Positions 25,367 to 33,849 are shown, counted from the first letter of the stretch. The stretch is 64,000 nt of DNA from Deltaproteobacteria bacterium (GCA_016218725.1 JACRDB010000034.1:31361-95360), one strand, 5' to 3'. The notes: a model not told the origin generated them from the letters alone. Numbers and translations are program-made.

Positions 25367-25888
25367 CTACTGTACGCGGCAGCCGCGGCGGGGGCCCGCG
25401 TAGGAGCGCCCCACGCTGATCATGGACGCGGCGCCGGGGCCCAGGGGGTCGCCGTAGCCGTCTCCGCTGGAGGCGATGCTGAAGAGACGGTTCTCTCGTC
25501 CGCGACAGACGTAAAGAGTCCTGCCGTTGGTGTTGCGCATCTCGTTGTGGAGATCCCAGCCTCCAGCCTGGATGGCCGCCCGGACCCGCGCTTCGATCAC
25601 CGCCGCGGGCTCCGCGAACTCCAGCCGCCAGTTCCCGACGATTCCCCGGTTCCGCCGGAGCTCGCCGGGGATGAAGGCAATGCCCTCCGGCCAGACGTCC
25701 GGCGGCCCCAAGGGTGCTGGGGGCGGCGGGGGTGGAGGCGGCGGGGGCGGCGGTGTGGGCGTCGCGGTGGGGGTCCCGGGCGCAGGTTGCGTCGCGCCGC
25801 CGTCGTCCCCTCGCTTGCAAGCGGCCAATGCCGCCAGCGCCACCGCGAGGAGGATCCCTAGCCAGAACCGATGGGTGTCGTGTTGCAT
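25367..25888 (-). CDS. hypothetical proline-rich lipoprotein
   Basis: 173 residues. A signal peptide ends in the lipobox LAACK, followed by a short charged stretch, a Thr/Pro/Gly tract and a run of twelve consecutive prolines that would span the periplasm stiffly. The C-terminal 110 residues form a small domain (NRGIVGNWRLEFAEPAAVIEARVRAAIQAGGWDLHNEM) that I do not recognise. A single Cys pair (VCRGRE and GCRVQ) could close it. It diverges from the methyltransferase at 26006 and is first in a minus-strand run. Confidence 0.7.
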   Translation of the reverse strand: MQHDTHRFWLGILLAVALAALAACKRGDDGGATQPAPGTPTATPTPPPPPPPPPPPPAPLGPPDVWPEGIAFIPGELRRNRGIVGNWRLEFAEPAAVIEARVRAAIQAGGWDLHNEMRNTNGRTLYVCRGRENRLFSIASSGDGYGDPLGPGAASMISVGRSYAGPRRGCRVQ

Positions 25889-26005
25889 GATCGGCTACGG
25901 TACACCCGCGGGCGGTGCCCCCCACAAGGGGTCTCCGTCGCCCTGTGCAGCGATTGTACGGTGGCTGGCGAGGGCCCTGATGGGCTATCATCCCCTCGGC
26001 CAACA

Positions 26006-26842
26006 ATGACCCAGGCGAGTCGGACAGCGGCGATGGTGGCGGCCTACCGGGGCCGCGCGAGCGCGAGAGAGTACCCCCTCTGCGCCGACCCCTGGGCCCT
26101 GGGCCTGGCCGGCGAGGAGGGCCTCGCCATCGCCCGCGCCTACGACGAGGTCTTCCCCCACATGGAGCTCTGGATCGCCGTGCGTACGGCCTTCCTGGAC
26201 GGCTGCGTCCGTCGCTTCGCGCGGGAGGCAGAGCCCCGGCAGGTGGTGCTCCTCGGGGCGGGCTTCGACGCCCGCGCCGCGCGCCTCTCGCACCCCGGGC
26301 TGCGCTTCTTCGAGGTGGACCAGCCGTCCAGCCAGGGAGAGAAGCTCCGGAGGCTCGCGGGCCTGGGCGGGTATCCCAGAGAGAGCGCCGCGTACGTCAC
26401 CTGCGACTTCGAGCGCGAAGACTTTCTAGAGCGCCTCGAGGCCAGCGGAGCGTACACCCACACCCCCACGCTCTTCGTCTGGGAGGGCGTGACCGCGTAC
26501 CTCACCGAGGGGGCGGTGCGGGGTACCCTCCGGCGCATCGCCGAGGGCACCCACCCCGAGAGCGTGGTGGCCTTCGATCACCTCCGGAAGAAGATCGTGG
26601 CAGGAAACGTCCGGGACCCTCGGGACCTGGCGTCCCGGAGCTTCGTCGCGGACCTCGGGGAGCCCCTGCGCTTCGGCGTCGACGACCCGCTGCCCCTGCT
26701 CTACGAGGCGGGTTTCCGGCGCGTGCGTACGCACACCTTCGACGAGCTCGCCCTGGACTCTACGGGCACCTACGCGCGCGAGAGGGCCTTCCGGTTTCAG
26801 GGCCTGGCCCTCGCGTCCCGCGCGGCGTCGGACCTCGGGTAG
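26006..26842 (+). CDS. class I SAM-dependent methyltransferase (TIGR00027 / leucine carboxyl methyltransferase-like)
   Basis: 278 residues from the ATG at 26006; upstream codons in frame are rejected because they run into the divergent promoter area. Motifs: VVLLGAGFDARAARL is the SAM-binding GxGxD-type motif, LRFFEVDQPSSQGEKLRRL gives the acidic residue that binds ribose, VTCDFEREDF follows, and TPTLFVWEGVTAYLTEGAVRGTL is the family hallmark. The O-methyltransferase substrate is unknown. It lies 13 bp before murI, probably in one transcript. Confidence 0.87.
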   Translation: MTQASRTAAMVAAYRGRASAREYPLCADPWALGLAGEEGLAIARAYDEVFPHMELWIAVRTAFLDGCVRRFAREAEPRQVVLLGAGFDARAARLSHPGLRFFEVDQPSSQGEKLRRLAGLGGYPRESAAYVTCDFEREDFLERLEASGAYTHTPTLFVWEGVTAYLTEGAVRGTLRRIAEGTHPESVVAFDHLRKKIVAGNVRDPRDLASRSFVADLGEPLRFGVDDPLPLLYEAGFRRVRTHTFDELALDSTGTYARERAFRFQGLALASRAASDLG

Positions 26843-26855
26843 CCTCACGAGCGCG

Positions 26856-27698
26856 ATGATCGGCGTGTACGACTCTGGCTTCGGGGGACTCACGGTGCTG
26901 CGCCACCTGGTGGGCGCCCTGCCCGGGAGGGACTTTCTCTACCTCGGTGACAATGGCCGGGCGCCCTACGGCGGCCGCGACGCCCACACCCTGCTGGACT
27001 TCGCCGAGCAGTGCGTCGAGCACCTCTTCGAGGCCGGCTGCGGGCTGGTGGTGGTTGCGTGCCACACGGTGTCCTGCGTGGCCCTCCGGCACCTGCAGCG
27101 CCGCTACGGGTACCCAGGCTCCGGGCGCCGGGTGCTCGGCGTGACCATCCCCGCCGCGGAGGCGGCCGTGGCGCTCACCCGAGGGCGCATCGGGGTGCTG
27201 GCCACGGAGCGCACCGTGCGCAGCCGCACCTTCGTCGCGGAGCTGGCCAAGCTCGGCCACCACGATACCGTGCAGCGCGCCGCCCCGCTCCTGGCCCCGC
27301 TCGTGGAGGAGGCCTGGGAGGCCACGGAGCTGGCGCGCGGCGCGTGCGCGCGGTACCTGCGCGACCTGGAGGGCGCCTCGGTGATCATCCTCGGGTGCAC
27401 CCACTACCCGCTCCTGCGCGAGGCCCTGGAGGCCGGCACGGGCGCGGCGCTCCTGGACCCGGGGCCCGCGGTGGCCGAGCGCCTGCGCGCGTGGCTCTCG
27501 CGCCACCCGGACTTCGACGCGCCGGGCGAGGGGCGCCTGCAGCTCCACTGCACCGGTGACCTGGCGCACTTCACCGCCAGCGCCGCGCGCTTCTACGGAG
27601 GTCCCTTGCCCGCGCCCAGGCACGTGGTGGAGGCCGGGAGCACCCTCGCGCGCCTGGTGCTTGACGGCACCCCCGAGGGCCAGGTGGTCCGAGGGTAG
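26856..27698 (+). CDS. murI: glutamate racemase
   Basis: 280 residues. It converts L- to D-glutamate for peptidoglycan. VYDSGFGGLTVL at the N-terminus and YLGDNGRAPYGGR are standard. The two catalytic cysteines are present, in VVACHTVSC (first) and ILGCTHYPLL (second). The residue after the first catalytic Cys is His where nearly all MurI proteins have Asn (CNT), an unusual change beside the active site. The rest, including TIPAAEAAV and GRIGVLATERTVRSRTF, is typical. It ends 10 bp from the convergent HAD gene. Confidence 0.92.
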   Translation: MIGVYDSGFGGLTVLRHLVGALPGRDFLYLGDNGRAPYGGRDAHTLLDFAEQCVEHLFEAGCGLVVVACHTVSCVALRHLQRRYGYPGSGRRVLGVTIPAAEAAVALTRGRIGVLATERTVRSRTFVAELAKLGHHDTVQRAAPLLAPLVEEAWEATELARGACARYLRDLEGASVIILGCTHYPLLREALEAGTGAALLDPGPAVAERLRAWLSRHPDFDAPGEGRLQLHCTGDLAHFTASAARFYGGPLPAPRHVVEAGSTLARLVLDGTPEGQVVRG

Positions 27699-27708
27699 GG
27701 CCCTTAGG

Positions 27709-28359
27709 CTACCAGCGCTCCGAGCGCCACCCTCGGCGCCACGCGGTCCAGCGCAGCCTCGGGTCGGGGTTGATCGCCACGGGCTCGCCCACGCGCTCCA
27801 GCATGGGCATGTCGGAGATGGAGTCGGTGTAGAACGCGCTCTGGCCGAGGTCTACGCCGTGGGCCCCCGCCCACGCCTCGGCCACGGTGACCTTGCCCTG
27901 GCCATAACACACCGGGTACTCCGGCTCGCCGGTGAAGAGCCCGTCCTCAACCTTGAGCGCCGAGGCCAGGATGTGGTCAATGTGCAGGGCCTCCGCCACG
28001 GGCCCTGCCGCGTAGCGCGACGACGACGTGAGAATCACGCACGGCTCGCCCCGGTCCTTGCGCCTCGCGACCTCCTCCCGGGCCCGCTCCGTGAGGTATG
28101 GCAGCACCTCGGCGCGCACCCACGCGTCCACCCGCCGGGCGAAGTCGTCCTCGCGCATACCCTTCAGGGGCCGCGTCGCCTGGCGCGCGAGGTCCTCGAC
28201 GTCCAGCACCCCGAGGGTGTACCGCAGCACCCACCAGGAGACGCGCAGGACGTCCCTGCGCCGGGCCTTCCCGCGGCGTAGCTCGCGCCGGGCCCAGAGC
28301 CCGGCGGAGTTCACCCGCACCAGCGTGCGGTCCAGGTCGAAGAAGGCCGCGCCGGTCAT
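27709..28359 (-). CDS. HAD-superfamily phosphatase (subfamily IB, SerB-like)
   Basis: 216 residues from the ATG at 28359, which has GGAGGG upstream and overlaps the stop of the CPBP gene by 4 bp. The HAD motifs are present in order: AAFFDLDRTLV (nucleophile Asp), CVILTSSSRYAA (motif II), the Lys of GQGKVTVAEAW, and FYTDSISDMPML (motif III/IV acidic cluster). The all-helical cap around residues 30-110 places it with HAD-IB phosphatases such as SerB homologues. The phosphorylated substrate is unknown. Confidence 0.85.
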   Translation of the reverse strand: MTGAAFFDLDRTLVRVNSAGLWARRELRRGKARRRDVLRVSWWVLRYTLGVLDVEDLARQATRPLKGMREDDFARRVDAWVRAEVLPYLTERAREEVARRKDRGEPCVILTSSSRYAAGPVAEALHIDHILASALKVEDGLFTGEPEYPVCYGQGKVTVAEAWAGAHGVDLGQSAFYTDSISDMPMLERVGEPVAINPDPRLRWTAWRRGWRSERW

Positions 28360-29150
28360 CGGCCCTCCAGCCAGGTCTCGAAGACGTTGCTCGCCGCGTG
28401 GAGCAGCACCGCCGCGCCGATGCCCCCGCGCCAAAGCCTCACGGCGCCGAAGAGCAGCGCCGGGAAGAACACCGCCGCGCGCGGGATCGTCGGCTCCACA
28501 AGCACGTGGGTCACCGCGAAGAGGGCCGCGGTGACCGCCACCGGGAGCGCGCTCCGGGCGAGGTCTCCACGCGCGACGCGCCCGTCGGGCCCCACGGGGA
28601 CGCCCGCGGCGTCAAGGCACCGGGTGAGCACGTAGCCCCGGAAGTACAGCTCCTCGGTGAAGGCCACGGCCAGGAGCTGCGTGGCCAGCTCCTGCCACCG
28701 CGCGGCGTCCAGGGTGAAGTGCCTCGGCCCGATGGGGCGGTTGAACAGGGGCCACGCCCACGCGTACACCGGGAAGATCAACAGGCACAGCCCCGCCGCC
28801 AGGAGCGTCTCCCGCAGGGCGGCGGGTAGGCCCTCCCACACCGTGCGCACCAGGCTCCGAGGGTCCCCCTCGGCGCCGGGGAAGAGCCCCCCGAGCTTCA
28901 CCCCGTAGCGCCCGGTGTCGTCTCCGTCGCGACGGATGGACCAGAGGCCCCCGAGGAGGAACACCACGGGGATCAGCTCATGGAGGCCCCAGCTCTTGGA
29001 CACCCCCCGGGAGAACGCCACCAGCAGCGCGTTCACCAACAGGTACGACCAGAAGATCGCCCGCCGGGAGCCTCTCCCCCGGTCCCCCGCGGGGCGCCCA
29101 GACTCCGAGGCTTCCGGGGACGGCGCCGACGCGGGGGCGGGGGCGGACAT
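28356..29150 (-). CDS. CPBP-family intramembrane protease, candidate myxosortase
   Basis: 264 residues with about seven hydrophobic segments. The three glutamic-type protease motifs are visible: VAFTEELYFRGYVL (EExxxR), LFAVTHVLV (FxxxH) and LLHAASNVFETWL (HxxxN). The segment AVFFPALLFGAVRLWRGGIGAA before the last motif resembles the MrtC-type processing proteases proposed to sort MYXO-CTERM proteins; that link is an inference from memory of the family. Motif spacing and the presence of a MYXO-CTERM substrate in the window (18370) fit. The N-terminal 30 residues are low-complexity Ala/Pro/Ser. It is co-translated with the HAD gene. Confidence 0.78.
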   Translation of the reverse strand: MSAPAPASAPSPEASESGRPAGDRGRGSRRAIFWSYLLVNALLVAFSRGVSKSWGLHELIPVVFLLGGLWSIRRDGDDTGRYGVKLGGLFPGAEGDPRSLVRTVWEGLPAALRETLLAAGLCLLIFPVYAWAWPLFNRPIGPRHFTLDAARWQELATQLLAVAFTEELYFRGYVLTRCLDAAGVPVGPDGRVARGDLARSALPVAVTAALFAVTHVLVEPTIPRAAVFFPALLFGAVRLWRGGIGAAVLLHAASNVFETWLEGR

Positions 29151-29164
29151 GTCGGGCGGTGTGG

Positions 29165-29551
29165 TCAGTTGACCGCGATGTCAGGAGAGATCGCACCATC
29201 CGTGGTGGTGCTGACGGGCTCCGTTGGCGCCGCGGTGTGCTTCGCGAGCTCCGCGTCCATGGAGCCGGTGAAGATGCGGTAGAGCATCTCCCAGTCGCCC
29301 CGGAAGGACCACAGCGGGTGGCCGAAGGAGGCGGGCTTGTTGCCTTCGAAGACAAAGTGTCCGACCCAGGCGAAGGCGTACCCCACGGCGAAGCCCTTGA
29401 GCACCCGCCGGGGTCGGAGGGAGAGGGCGCCGCGGAGGGCGAGGGCGGCGCCGGTGAGGGAGCCCACCACGTGGAGGGCGCGGTTGATGGGGTTCTGGTG
29501 GGCGCGGACATACTCCGGCCAGAACTCTTCGTAGGTCGTCGGCTCGCTCAT
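29165..29551 (-). CDS. DUF962 / Mpo1-like membrane protein
   Basis: 128 residues. The family pattern is complete: YEEFWPEYVRAHQNPINRALHVVGS, two hydrophobic segments, then AWVGHFVFEGNKPASFGHPLWSFRGDWEMLYRIFTG. The conserved His and Glu residues are the proposed Fe ligands of the yeast homologue Mpo1, a dioxygenase in 2-hydroxy fatty acid alpha-oxidation. Whether this protein has that activity is unknown. It is first of a minus-strand set with the CPBP (14-bp gap) and HAD genes. Confidence 0.87.
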   Translation of the reverse strand: MSEPTTYEEFWPEYVRAHQNPINRALHVVGSLTGAALALRGALSLRPRRVLKGFAVGYAFAWVGHFVFEGNKPASFGHPLWSFRGDWEMLYRIFTGSMDAELAKHTAAPTEPVSTTTDGAISPDIAVN

Positions 29552-29605
29552 GGTGCGACCGGCTTACCCCGAACGAGGCCCCCTGTCGAGGGACCGAAAC
29601 CGTGT

Positions 29606-30982
29606 ATGGTGCGCGTCCCCATGAGCGACCCGACGGAACGGCTCCAGCGCGCACTTGAACGATTGAACCACGGGCGGCCGGCCCGCAGGAGGGTGGCGCT
29701 CCTGGAGCCCTTCGCCTTCGGGCCTCACCGGGTGGAGCACCTGCGGCTGGGCAACGGGCTGAGGGTGTTGTGCCTCGTGGACCCGACGGCGCCGGTGGTG
29801 TCCTACAACACCTGGTTCCGCGTGGGCTCCCGCGACGAGGTAGAAGGCAAGACGGGCCTGGCGCACCTCTTCGAGCACCTGATGTTCAACGAGACCCGGG
29901 ACCTCCCGGCGGGGCGCTTTGACCAGCTCCTGGAGCGCGCCGGGGCGGAGACCAACGCCTCCACCTGGTACGACTGGACGCACTACTACGCGAACGTCCC
30001 GCGGGACCAGCTCCCGCTGGTGGTGCGCCTGGAGGCCGGGCGCATGGCGGGACTGGTGCTCCGCGAGAAGCCCGTGGCCAGCGAGAAGGAGGTGGTCGCC
30101 AACGAGCGGCGCTACAGCGTGGACGACGACCCCGACGGCACCGTCAACGAGGCCCTCTGGGCCAACGCGTTCACGGTGCACCCCTACCACCACTCCACCA
30201 TCGGATGGATGAAGGACATCCTGGCCTTCACCGTGGACGACTGCCGGAGGTTCTATCGCGCGTTCTACGCGCCGGACAACGCCACGGTGGTGCTCTCCGG
30301 GGACCTGGACCTCGCCCGGGCGGTCACCCTCCTGGACCGGCACTACGGCCCCCTCAAGGCCAGCGGGGTGCGCCCCCGCGCGCTCCCCGAGGAGCCCACG
30401 CAGACCGAGGAGCGCGCGCTCACCCTCACGCTGCCCACGCCCTCGGCGCGGGTGGCCGTGGGGTACAAGTCCCCGCCCTACGGGCACCCGGACCACCCCG
30501 CCCTCACGGTGCTCTGCGAGGCCCTCACCGGCGGGCGCTCGGCGAGGCTCTACCACCGGCTCGTGACCGTGCGCGAGCTGGCCTCGGACGTGGGGGCCTG
30601 GGCGAGCACCTTCTGCGACCCGGGGCTCCTGGAGTTCAACCTCACCGCGCGCGACGGGGGCGCCTCCGAGGCCCTCCTGGCCGCCCTGGACCAGGAGCTC
30701 GACGGGCTCGAGCGCGAGCCCCTCACCGCGGACGAGGTCGAGCGCGCCGTGGCCCGCATCGAGCTTGGCTTCTACCGCTCGCTGGAGACGGCCTCCGGGC
30801 GGGCCGAGATCGCGGGCTTCGCGGACACCGTCGCGGGCTCGCCCACCGCCGCCTGGGAGCGCCTCCGGGCCCTCACCAGCATCACCGCGCCGCGCCTCCA
30901 GGAGGCGGCCCGGGCGTACCTCCTGCGCGAGCGCCGCACCGTGGTGCACGTGCGCCCGAACCTCGCGAAGGTGGCCTCGTGA
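29606..30982 (+). CDS. M16 zinc peptidase, catalytic subunit
   Basis: 458 residues from the ATG at 29606 (GAGGGA about 12 bases upstream), or 453 from the ATG at 29621. The inverted zinc motif HLFEHLMF is at about residue 90, with the distal Glu in ASEKEVVANERRYS. The second M16 half follows (SARVAVGYKSPPYGHPDHPAL, TGGRSARLYHRLV). The family cleaves peptides in a closed chamber and often acts as a heterodimer. The downstream gene overlaps by 4 bp and supplies the second, non-catalytic half. No signal peptide is seen. Confidence 0.9.
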   Translation: MVRVPMSDPTERLQRALERLNHGRPARRRVALLEPFAFGPHRVEHLRLGNGLRVLCLVDPTAPVVSYNTWFRVGSRDEVEGKTGLAHLFEHLMFNETRDLPAGRFDQLLERAGAETNASTWYDWTHYYANVPRDQLPLVVRLEAGRMAGLVLREKPVASEKEVVANERRYSVDDDPDGTVNEALWANAFTVHPYHHSTIGWMKDILAFTVDDCRRFYRAFYAPDNATVVLSGDLDLARAVTLLDRHYGPLKASGVRPRALPEEPTQTEERALTLTLPTPSARVAVGYKSPPYGHPDHPALTVLCEALTGGRSARLYHRLVTVRELASDVGAWASTFCDPGLLEFNLTARDGGASEALLAALDQELDGLEREPLTADEVERAVARIELGFYRSLETASGRAEIAGFADTVAGSPTAAWERLRALTSITAPRLQEAARAYLLRERRTVVHVRPNLAKVAS

Positions 30983-32265
30983 GCCCCCCCGTGGTGCTCG
31001 TCGAGCACGACCCGAAGCTCCCCGTGGTGGAGCTGGTGCTGGCCACCCGCACCGGGAGCATGTACGACCCCTCGGGCCGCGAGGGGGCGCTCAACCTCGC
31101 CCTCAAGACCCTCACCCGCGGGGCTGGAGCCCTCTCCGGGGACCGCCTGGAGGAGCACCTGGACCGGCTCGGCGCGGAGTTCAGCGCCGGGGCCGAGGTG
31201 ACCACCACGCACATCCACGCCACGGTGCTACGGCGGAACCTCGAGGCCTTCACCGCGCTCCTCCGGGACCTGGTGGCCCGGCCCCTCTTCGAGCCCGAGG
31301 AGGTCTCTCGCCGCGCCCGCGCCCTGCGGGCGGACATCGTGGACTCCCGCGACGATGACCGCACCCTGGCCGGGCGCCACTTCCGCCGGGGGCTCTTCCG
31401 GGGCCACCCCTCGGGTCGCCCCGTCGCGGGCACCCCCTCCACGCTCCCCACGCTCGCCGCGGTCGATGTCCGGAGCGCCTACACGCACGCCTTCACGCGC
31501 GGGAACGTCGTCTGCGGCGCCTCTGGCGCGATCACCGAGGTGGAGGCCCGGGCGCTCTTCGGATGCGTGCTGGAGGCCCTCCCCGAGGGGGCGGCGCCCT
31601 CCGGGGCGCTGCCGGACCCGCAGCCCCTGCGCGGCAGGGAGCTCCTGGTGGTGGACAAGCCCGACCGCACGCAGGTGCAGCTCCTGATCGGGTGCCTGGG
31701 CACCCGCGCGGACGACCCGGACCACGTGCCCCTGGCCGTGGGCAACGCCATCTTTGGCGGGACCTTCACCGCCAGGCTCATGCGCGAGGTGCGCTCCAAG
31801 CGCGGCTGGAGCTATGGGGCCACGTCGAGGCTCTACCGCGACCGAGCGCGGGACGCCTGGAGCATGTGGACCTTCCCCGCCGTGACCGACGCCCCCGCGT
31901 GTATCGCCTTGCAGCTCCAGCTCCTGGAGCGCTGGGTCGCCGAAGGAATCACCGCCCGCGAGCTGTCGCAGGCGAAGCAGTTCCTGATCCGTGGACGGGC
32001 GTTCGATTTCGAGACGCCCTCGCGGCGGCTCTCGCACCGCATGGACGAGGCCATCCACGGGCTCCCGGAGGGCTACCACCGCACCTACGCCGACCGGGTC
32101 GCGAAGGTCACCGTGGAGCAGGTCAACCGCGCCGTCCGGCGGCGCATCACGCCCAGGGACCTCCTGGTGGTGGCGGTGTGTACCGCGAGCGCCTCGCTGG
32201 AAGCCCTCAAGGGCGTGATCCCAGGGCTCTCCAGAGTGACCGTGGTGCCCTTCGACACGGACTGA
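30979..32265 (+). CDS. M16 peptidase-like, non-catalytic partner
   Basis: 428 residues from a GTG that overlaps the preceding stop (GTGA). It has the M16 fold (PKLPVVELVLATRTGSMYDPSGREGALNL, FGGTFTARLMREVRSKRGWSYGA), and the R...Y pair of the C-terminal half (SKRGWSYGATSRLY) that binds substrate is present. The HxxEH zinc motif is absent: the equivalent place reads LEEHLDRLGA. This is the usual pattern for the inactive half of a two-subunit M16B protease. It is followed by a gap rich in inverted repeats. Confidence 0.88.
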   Translation: MSPPVVLVEHDPKLPVVELVLATRTGSMYDPSGREGALNLALKTLTRGAGALSGDRLEEHLDRLGAEFSAGAEVTTTHIHATVLRRNLEAFTALLRDLVARPLFEPEEVSRRARALRADIVDSRDDDRTLAGRHFRRGLFRGHPSGRPVAGTPSTLPTLAAVDVRSAYTHAFTRGNVVCGASGAITEVEARALFGCVLEALPEGAAPSGALPDPQPLRGRELLVVDKPDRTQVQLLIGCLGTRADDPDHVPLAVGNAIFGGTFTARLMREVRSKRGWSYGATSRLYRDRARDAWSMWTFPAVTDAPACIALQLQLLERWVAEGITARELSQAKQFLIRGRAFDFETPSRRLSHRMDEAIHGLPEGYHRTYADRVAKVTVEQVNRAVRRRITPRDLLVVAVCTASASLEALKGVIPGLSRVTVVPFDTD

Positions 32266-32327
32266 AATTGGCACAATCTGGCACGGGAATCGAGAGAATC
32301 CCTGGGATTTCAGTGGCACAGATTGTG
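32262..32327. repeat. nested inverted repeats in the gap after the M16 genes
   Basis: Three dyads are nested in about 65 AT-richer bases: CTGAAAT (32262-32268) with ATTTCAG (32307-32313), CACAATCTG (32272-32280) with CAGATTGTG (32319-32327), and AATCCC-T-GGGATT (32297-32309). TGGCAC occurs three times as a direct repeat. The element sits immediately after the M16 stop and 10 bp before the lipoprotein start. It may be an operator region, or an RNA hairpin that terminates or attenuates. Confidence 0.6.
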
Positions 32328-32336
32328 AACTTGCGC

Positions 32337-32909
32337 ATGGTCATGAGACGTAAGCTACGAGCGCCCTTCGTGGCCACGCTGACCGTCGGGGCCACGGCGA
32401 CCTTGCTGGGTGCGTGTGGCGGGGACGTGATCACGGGACCCGATGGAGGCGACGTGGACGCGGTGCAACCAGACGTGTCCCAGCCGCCGGTGAGCCCACC
32501 CGTGAATCCTCCGGTGAATCCACCGACGAACCCTCCTCCCCTGGTGTGTCCCACGGTTCCGCCAAGGCCGGGGGAGCCCTGCATGGGCCCCCTGGTCTGC
32601 AACTACGGGCCTCCGACGCCGTGCTCGACCCCTGACATGCAGGCACGCTGCGACCCGCGCAACGGGCGCTGGGACGTGGCTGTGAGCTCCTGCAACCCCC
32701 CACCGCCGAGCTGCCCGGAGACGCAACCGCTCCGAGGGACACGCTGCGCAGTCTGGTCCACGCCCCCGGAGTGTCGCTACGGCAACGACATCTGCGGCCC
32801 GACCATCGCCCGCTGCGACCCCGCCACATCGCTCTGGCGCCTGCAAGACCCGCCGGACTGCAACCCGCCTCCGCCGGTGCGCGACGGCGGTGGTGCCCCG
32901 GACGTGTAG
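32337..32909 (+). CDS. hypothetical lipoprotein, proline-rich with two Cys-containing repeats
   Basis: 190 residues from the ATG at 32337 (another ATG at 32343). A signal peptide ends in the lipobox LLGAC. An Asp/Gln/Pro tether with PPVNPPVNPP repeats follows, then two similar Cys-bearing units (GEPCMGPLVCNYGPPTPC...RCDPRNGRWDV and GTRCAVWSTPPECRYGNDIC...RCDPATSLWRL). The units look like a duplicated disulphide-bonded domain; no family is recognised. No strong ribosome site is visible. It ends 5 bp from the convergent aldolase. Confidence 0.68.
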   Translation: MVMRRKLRAPFVATLTVGATATLLGACGGDVITGPDGGDVDAVQPDVSQPPVSPPVNPPVNPPTNPPPLVCPTVPPRPGEPCMGPLVCNYGPPTPCSTPDMQARCDPRNGRWDVAVSSCNPPPPSCPETQPLRGTRCAVWSTPPECRYGNDICGPTIARCDPATSLWRLQDPPDCNPPPPVRDGGGAPDV

Positions 32910-32914
32910 GCTCC

Positions 32915-33559
32915 CTAGGCCTTGTCCGGGAAGGCCTTGCGACGGGCCTCCAGGAGCTTGTCCACCAGGTCCGAGGCCAGCGGCGGAGGCCCTCCCCAGG
33001 GTGCCGCGTGGGTGGCGATGGTGGCCAGATGCTCCACGAGCTCCAACCGAAGAAACGCCTGCTCGACGTCATCGCCCCAGGCGAAGACCCCGTTGCCCTG
33101 CACCAGCACCGCGTCGAAGCCCGAAAAGAACGGCCCCAGCGCCGCCACCGCCGCGGGGCCCGGAGCCGCCAGCGGCACCAGCGGCACGCGCTTCCCCAGG
33201 GACACCACGGCCTCCGGGAGGAACGACACCAGCTCGCGCCCGGAGCACCCCAGGGCCGTCGCAAAGGGAGGGTGGGCGTGCACCACGGCCCCCACGTCCG
33301 CGCGGGCCCGGTACACCGCAAGGTGCAGCCCGTACTCCCCAGGGGTGCCCTTGCGCCCCGAGAGCTTCTTGCCGCCGGTGTCCGTCACCACCAGCTCACC
33401 CTGGGTTACGTCTCTTTTGTGGGTTGCTGTAGGTGTACAGACTACACGGTTGGAGGCCACCCTGGCCGAGAGGTTTCCGTCGTGGTTGGCGACCCAGCCA
33501 CGGGCGGCCAGGAGGCCCGAGTAGCGCTCCAGGGCCTCGCGGGCGCGGGCTTCGATCAC
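32915..33559 (-). CDS. class II aldolase (fuculose-phosphate aldolase-like)
   Basis: 214 residues from a GTG that overlaps the upstream BMC-P stop (GTGA). Features of the zinc-dependent aldolase/epimerase family: ANHDGNLSARV (phosphate-binding GN-S), the catalytic-type Glu in GEYGLHLAVY, zinc His residues in VVHAHPPFATA, and a third in LVEHLATIA. It would cleave a deoxysugar phosphate such as fuculose- or rhamnulose-1-phosphate into DHAP and lactaldehyde. Its coupling to two microcompartment vertex genes matches the aldolase of PVM-type microcompartments in planctomycetes, verrucomicrobia and myxobacteria (knowledge of the family; substrate inferred). Confidence 0.85.
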   Translation of the reverse strand: MIEARAREALERYSGLLAARGWVANHDGNLSARVASNRVVCTPTATHKRDVTQGELVVTDTGGKKLSGRKGTPGEYGLHLAVYRARADVGAVVHAHPPFATALGCSGRELVSFLPEAVVSLGKRVPLVPLAAPGPAAVAALGPFFSGFDAVLVQGNGVFAWGDDVEQAFLRLELVEHLATIATHAAPWGGPPPLASDLVDKLLEARRKAFPDKA

Positions 33560-33849
33560 CGGGAGGCCTCTTCGGGCTCCGAGGCGTCGTCCACCACGCC
33601 CACGATGACGCTCCGGATGGGGAGCTTGTCCTTGGGCTTCAGGCCAAAGACCTGGCGGGCTCCATTGCCTTCTTGATTGACCAGCACGCGGTCGCCGGTG
33701 CCGGCCTGGGCGCGGTCCACGGCGATGAAGGGCTCCCCCGCGGAGGTGCCATCCGGGGACAGGGGCTCGCACAGGAGCAGGGTCTGGGCGTCGTAGGCCG
33801 GGTGGTGCACCGAGGCGGTGACCGTGCCGAGCACGCGGGCGAGCTTCAC
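33556..33849 (-). CDS. bacterial microcompartment vertex protein (EutN/CcmL family, BMC-P)
   Basis: 97 residues, the normal length for a pentameric vertex protein that caps a microcompartment. MKLARVLGTVTASVHHPAYDAQTLLLCEPL is the typical start; FIAVDRAQAGTGDRVLVNQEGNGARQVF and the ending VIVGVVDDA are the conserved core and interface. It overlaps its upstream paralogue by 4 bp and the aldolase by 4 bp, so all three are coupled. No hexameric shell gene (BMC-H or BMC-T) is in the window. Confidence 0.9.
   Translation of the reverse strand: MKLARVLGTVTASVHHPAYDAQTLLLCEPLSPDGTSAGEPFIAVDRAQAGTGDRVLVNQEGNGARQVFGLKPKDKLPIRSVIVGVVDDASEPEEASR

Noticed and set aside
32269..32284. Sigma54 promoter at TGGCACAATCTGGCAC
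   Set aside because: The GG and GC are separated by 9 bp where 10 are required; the sequence is better explained by the inverted repeats.
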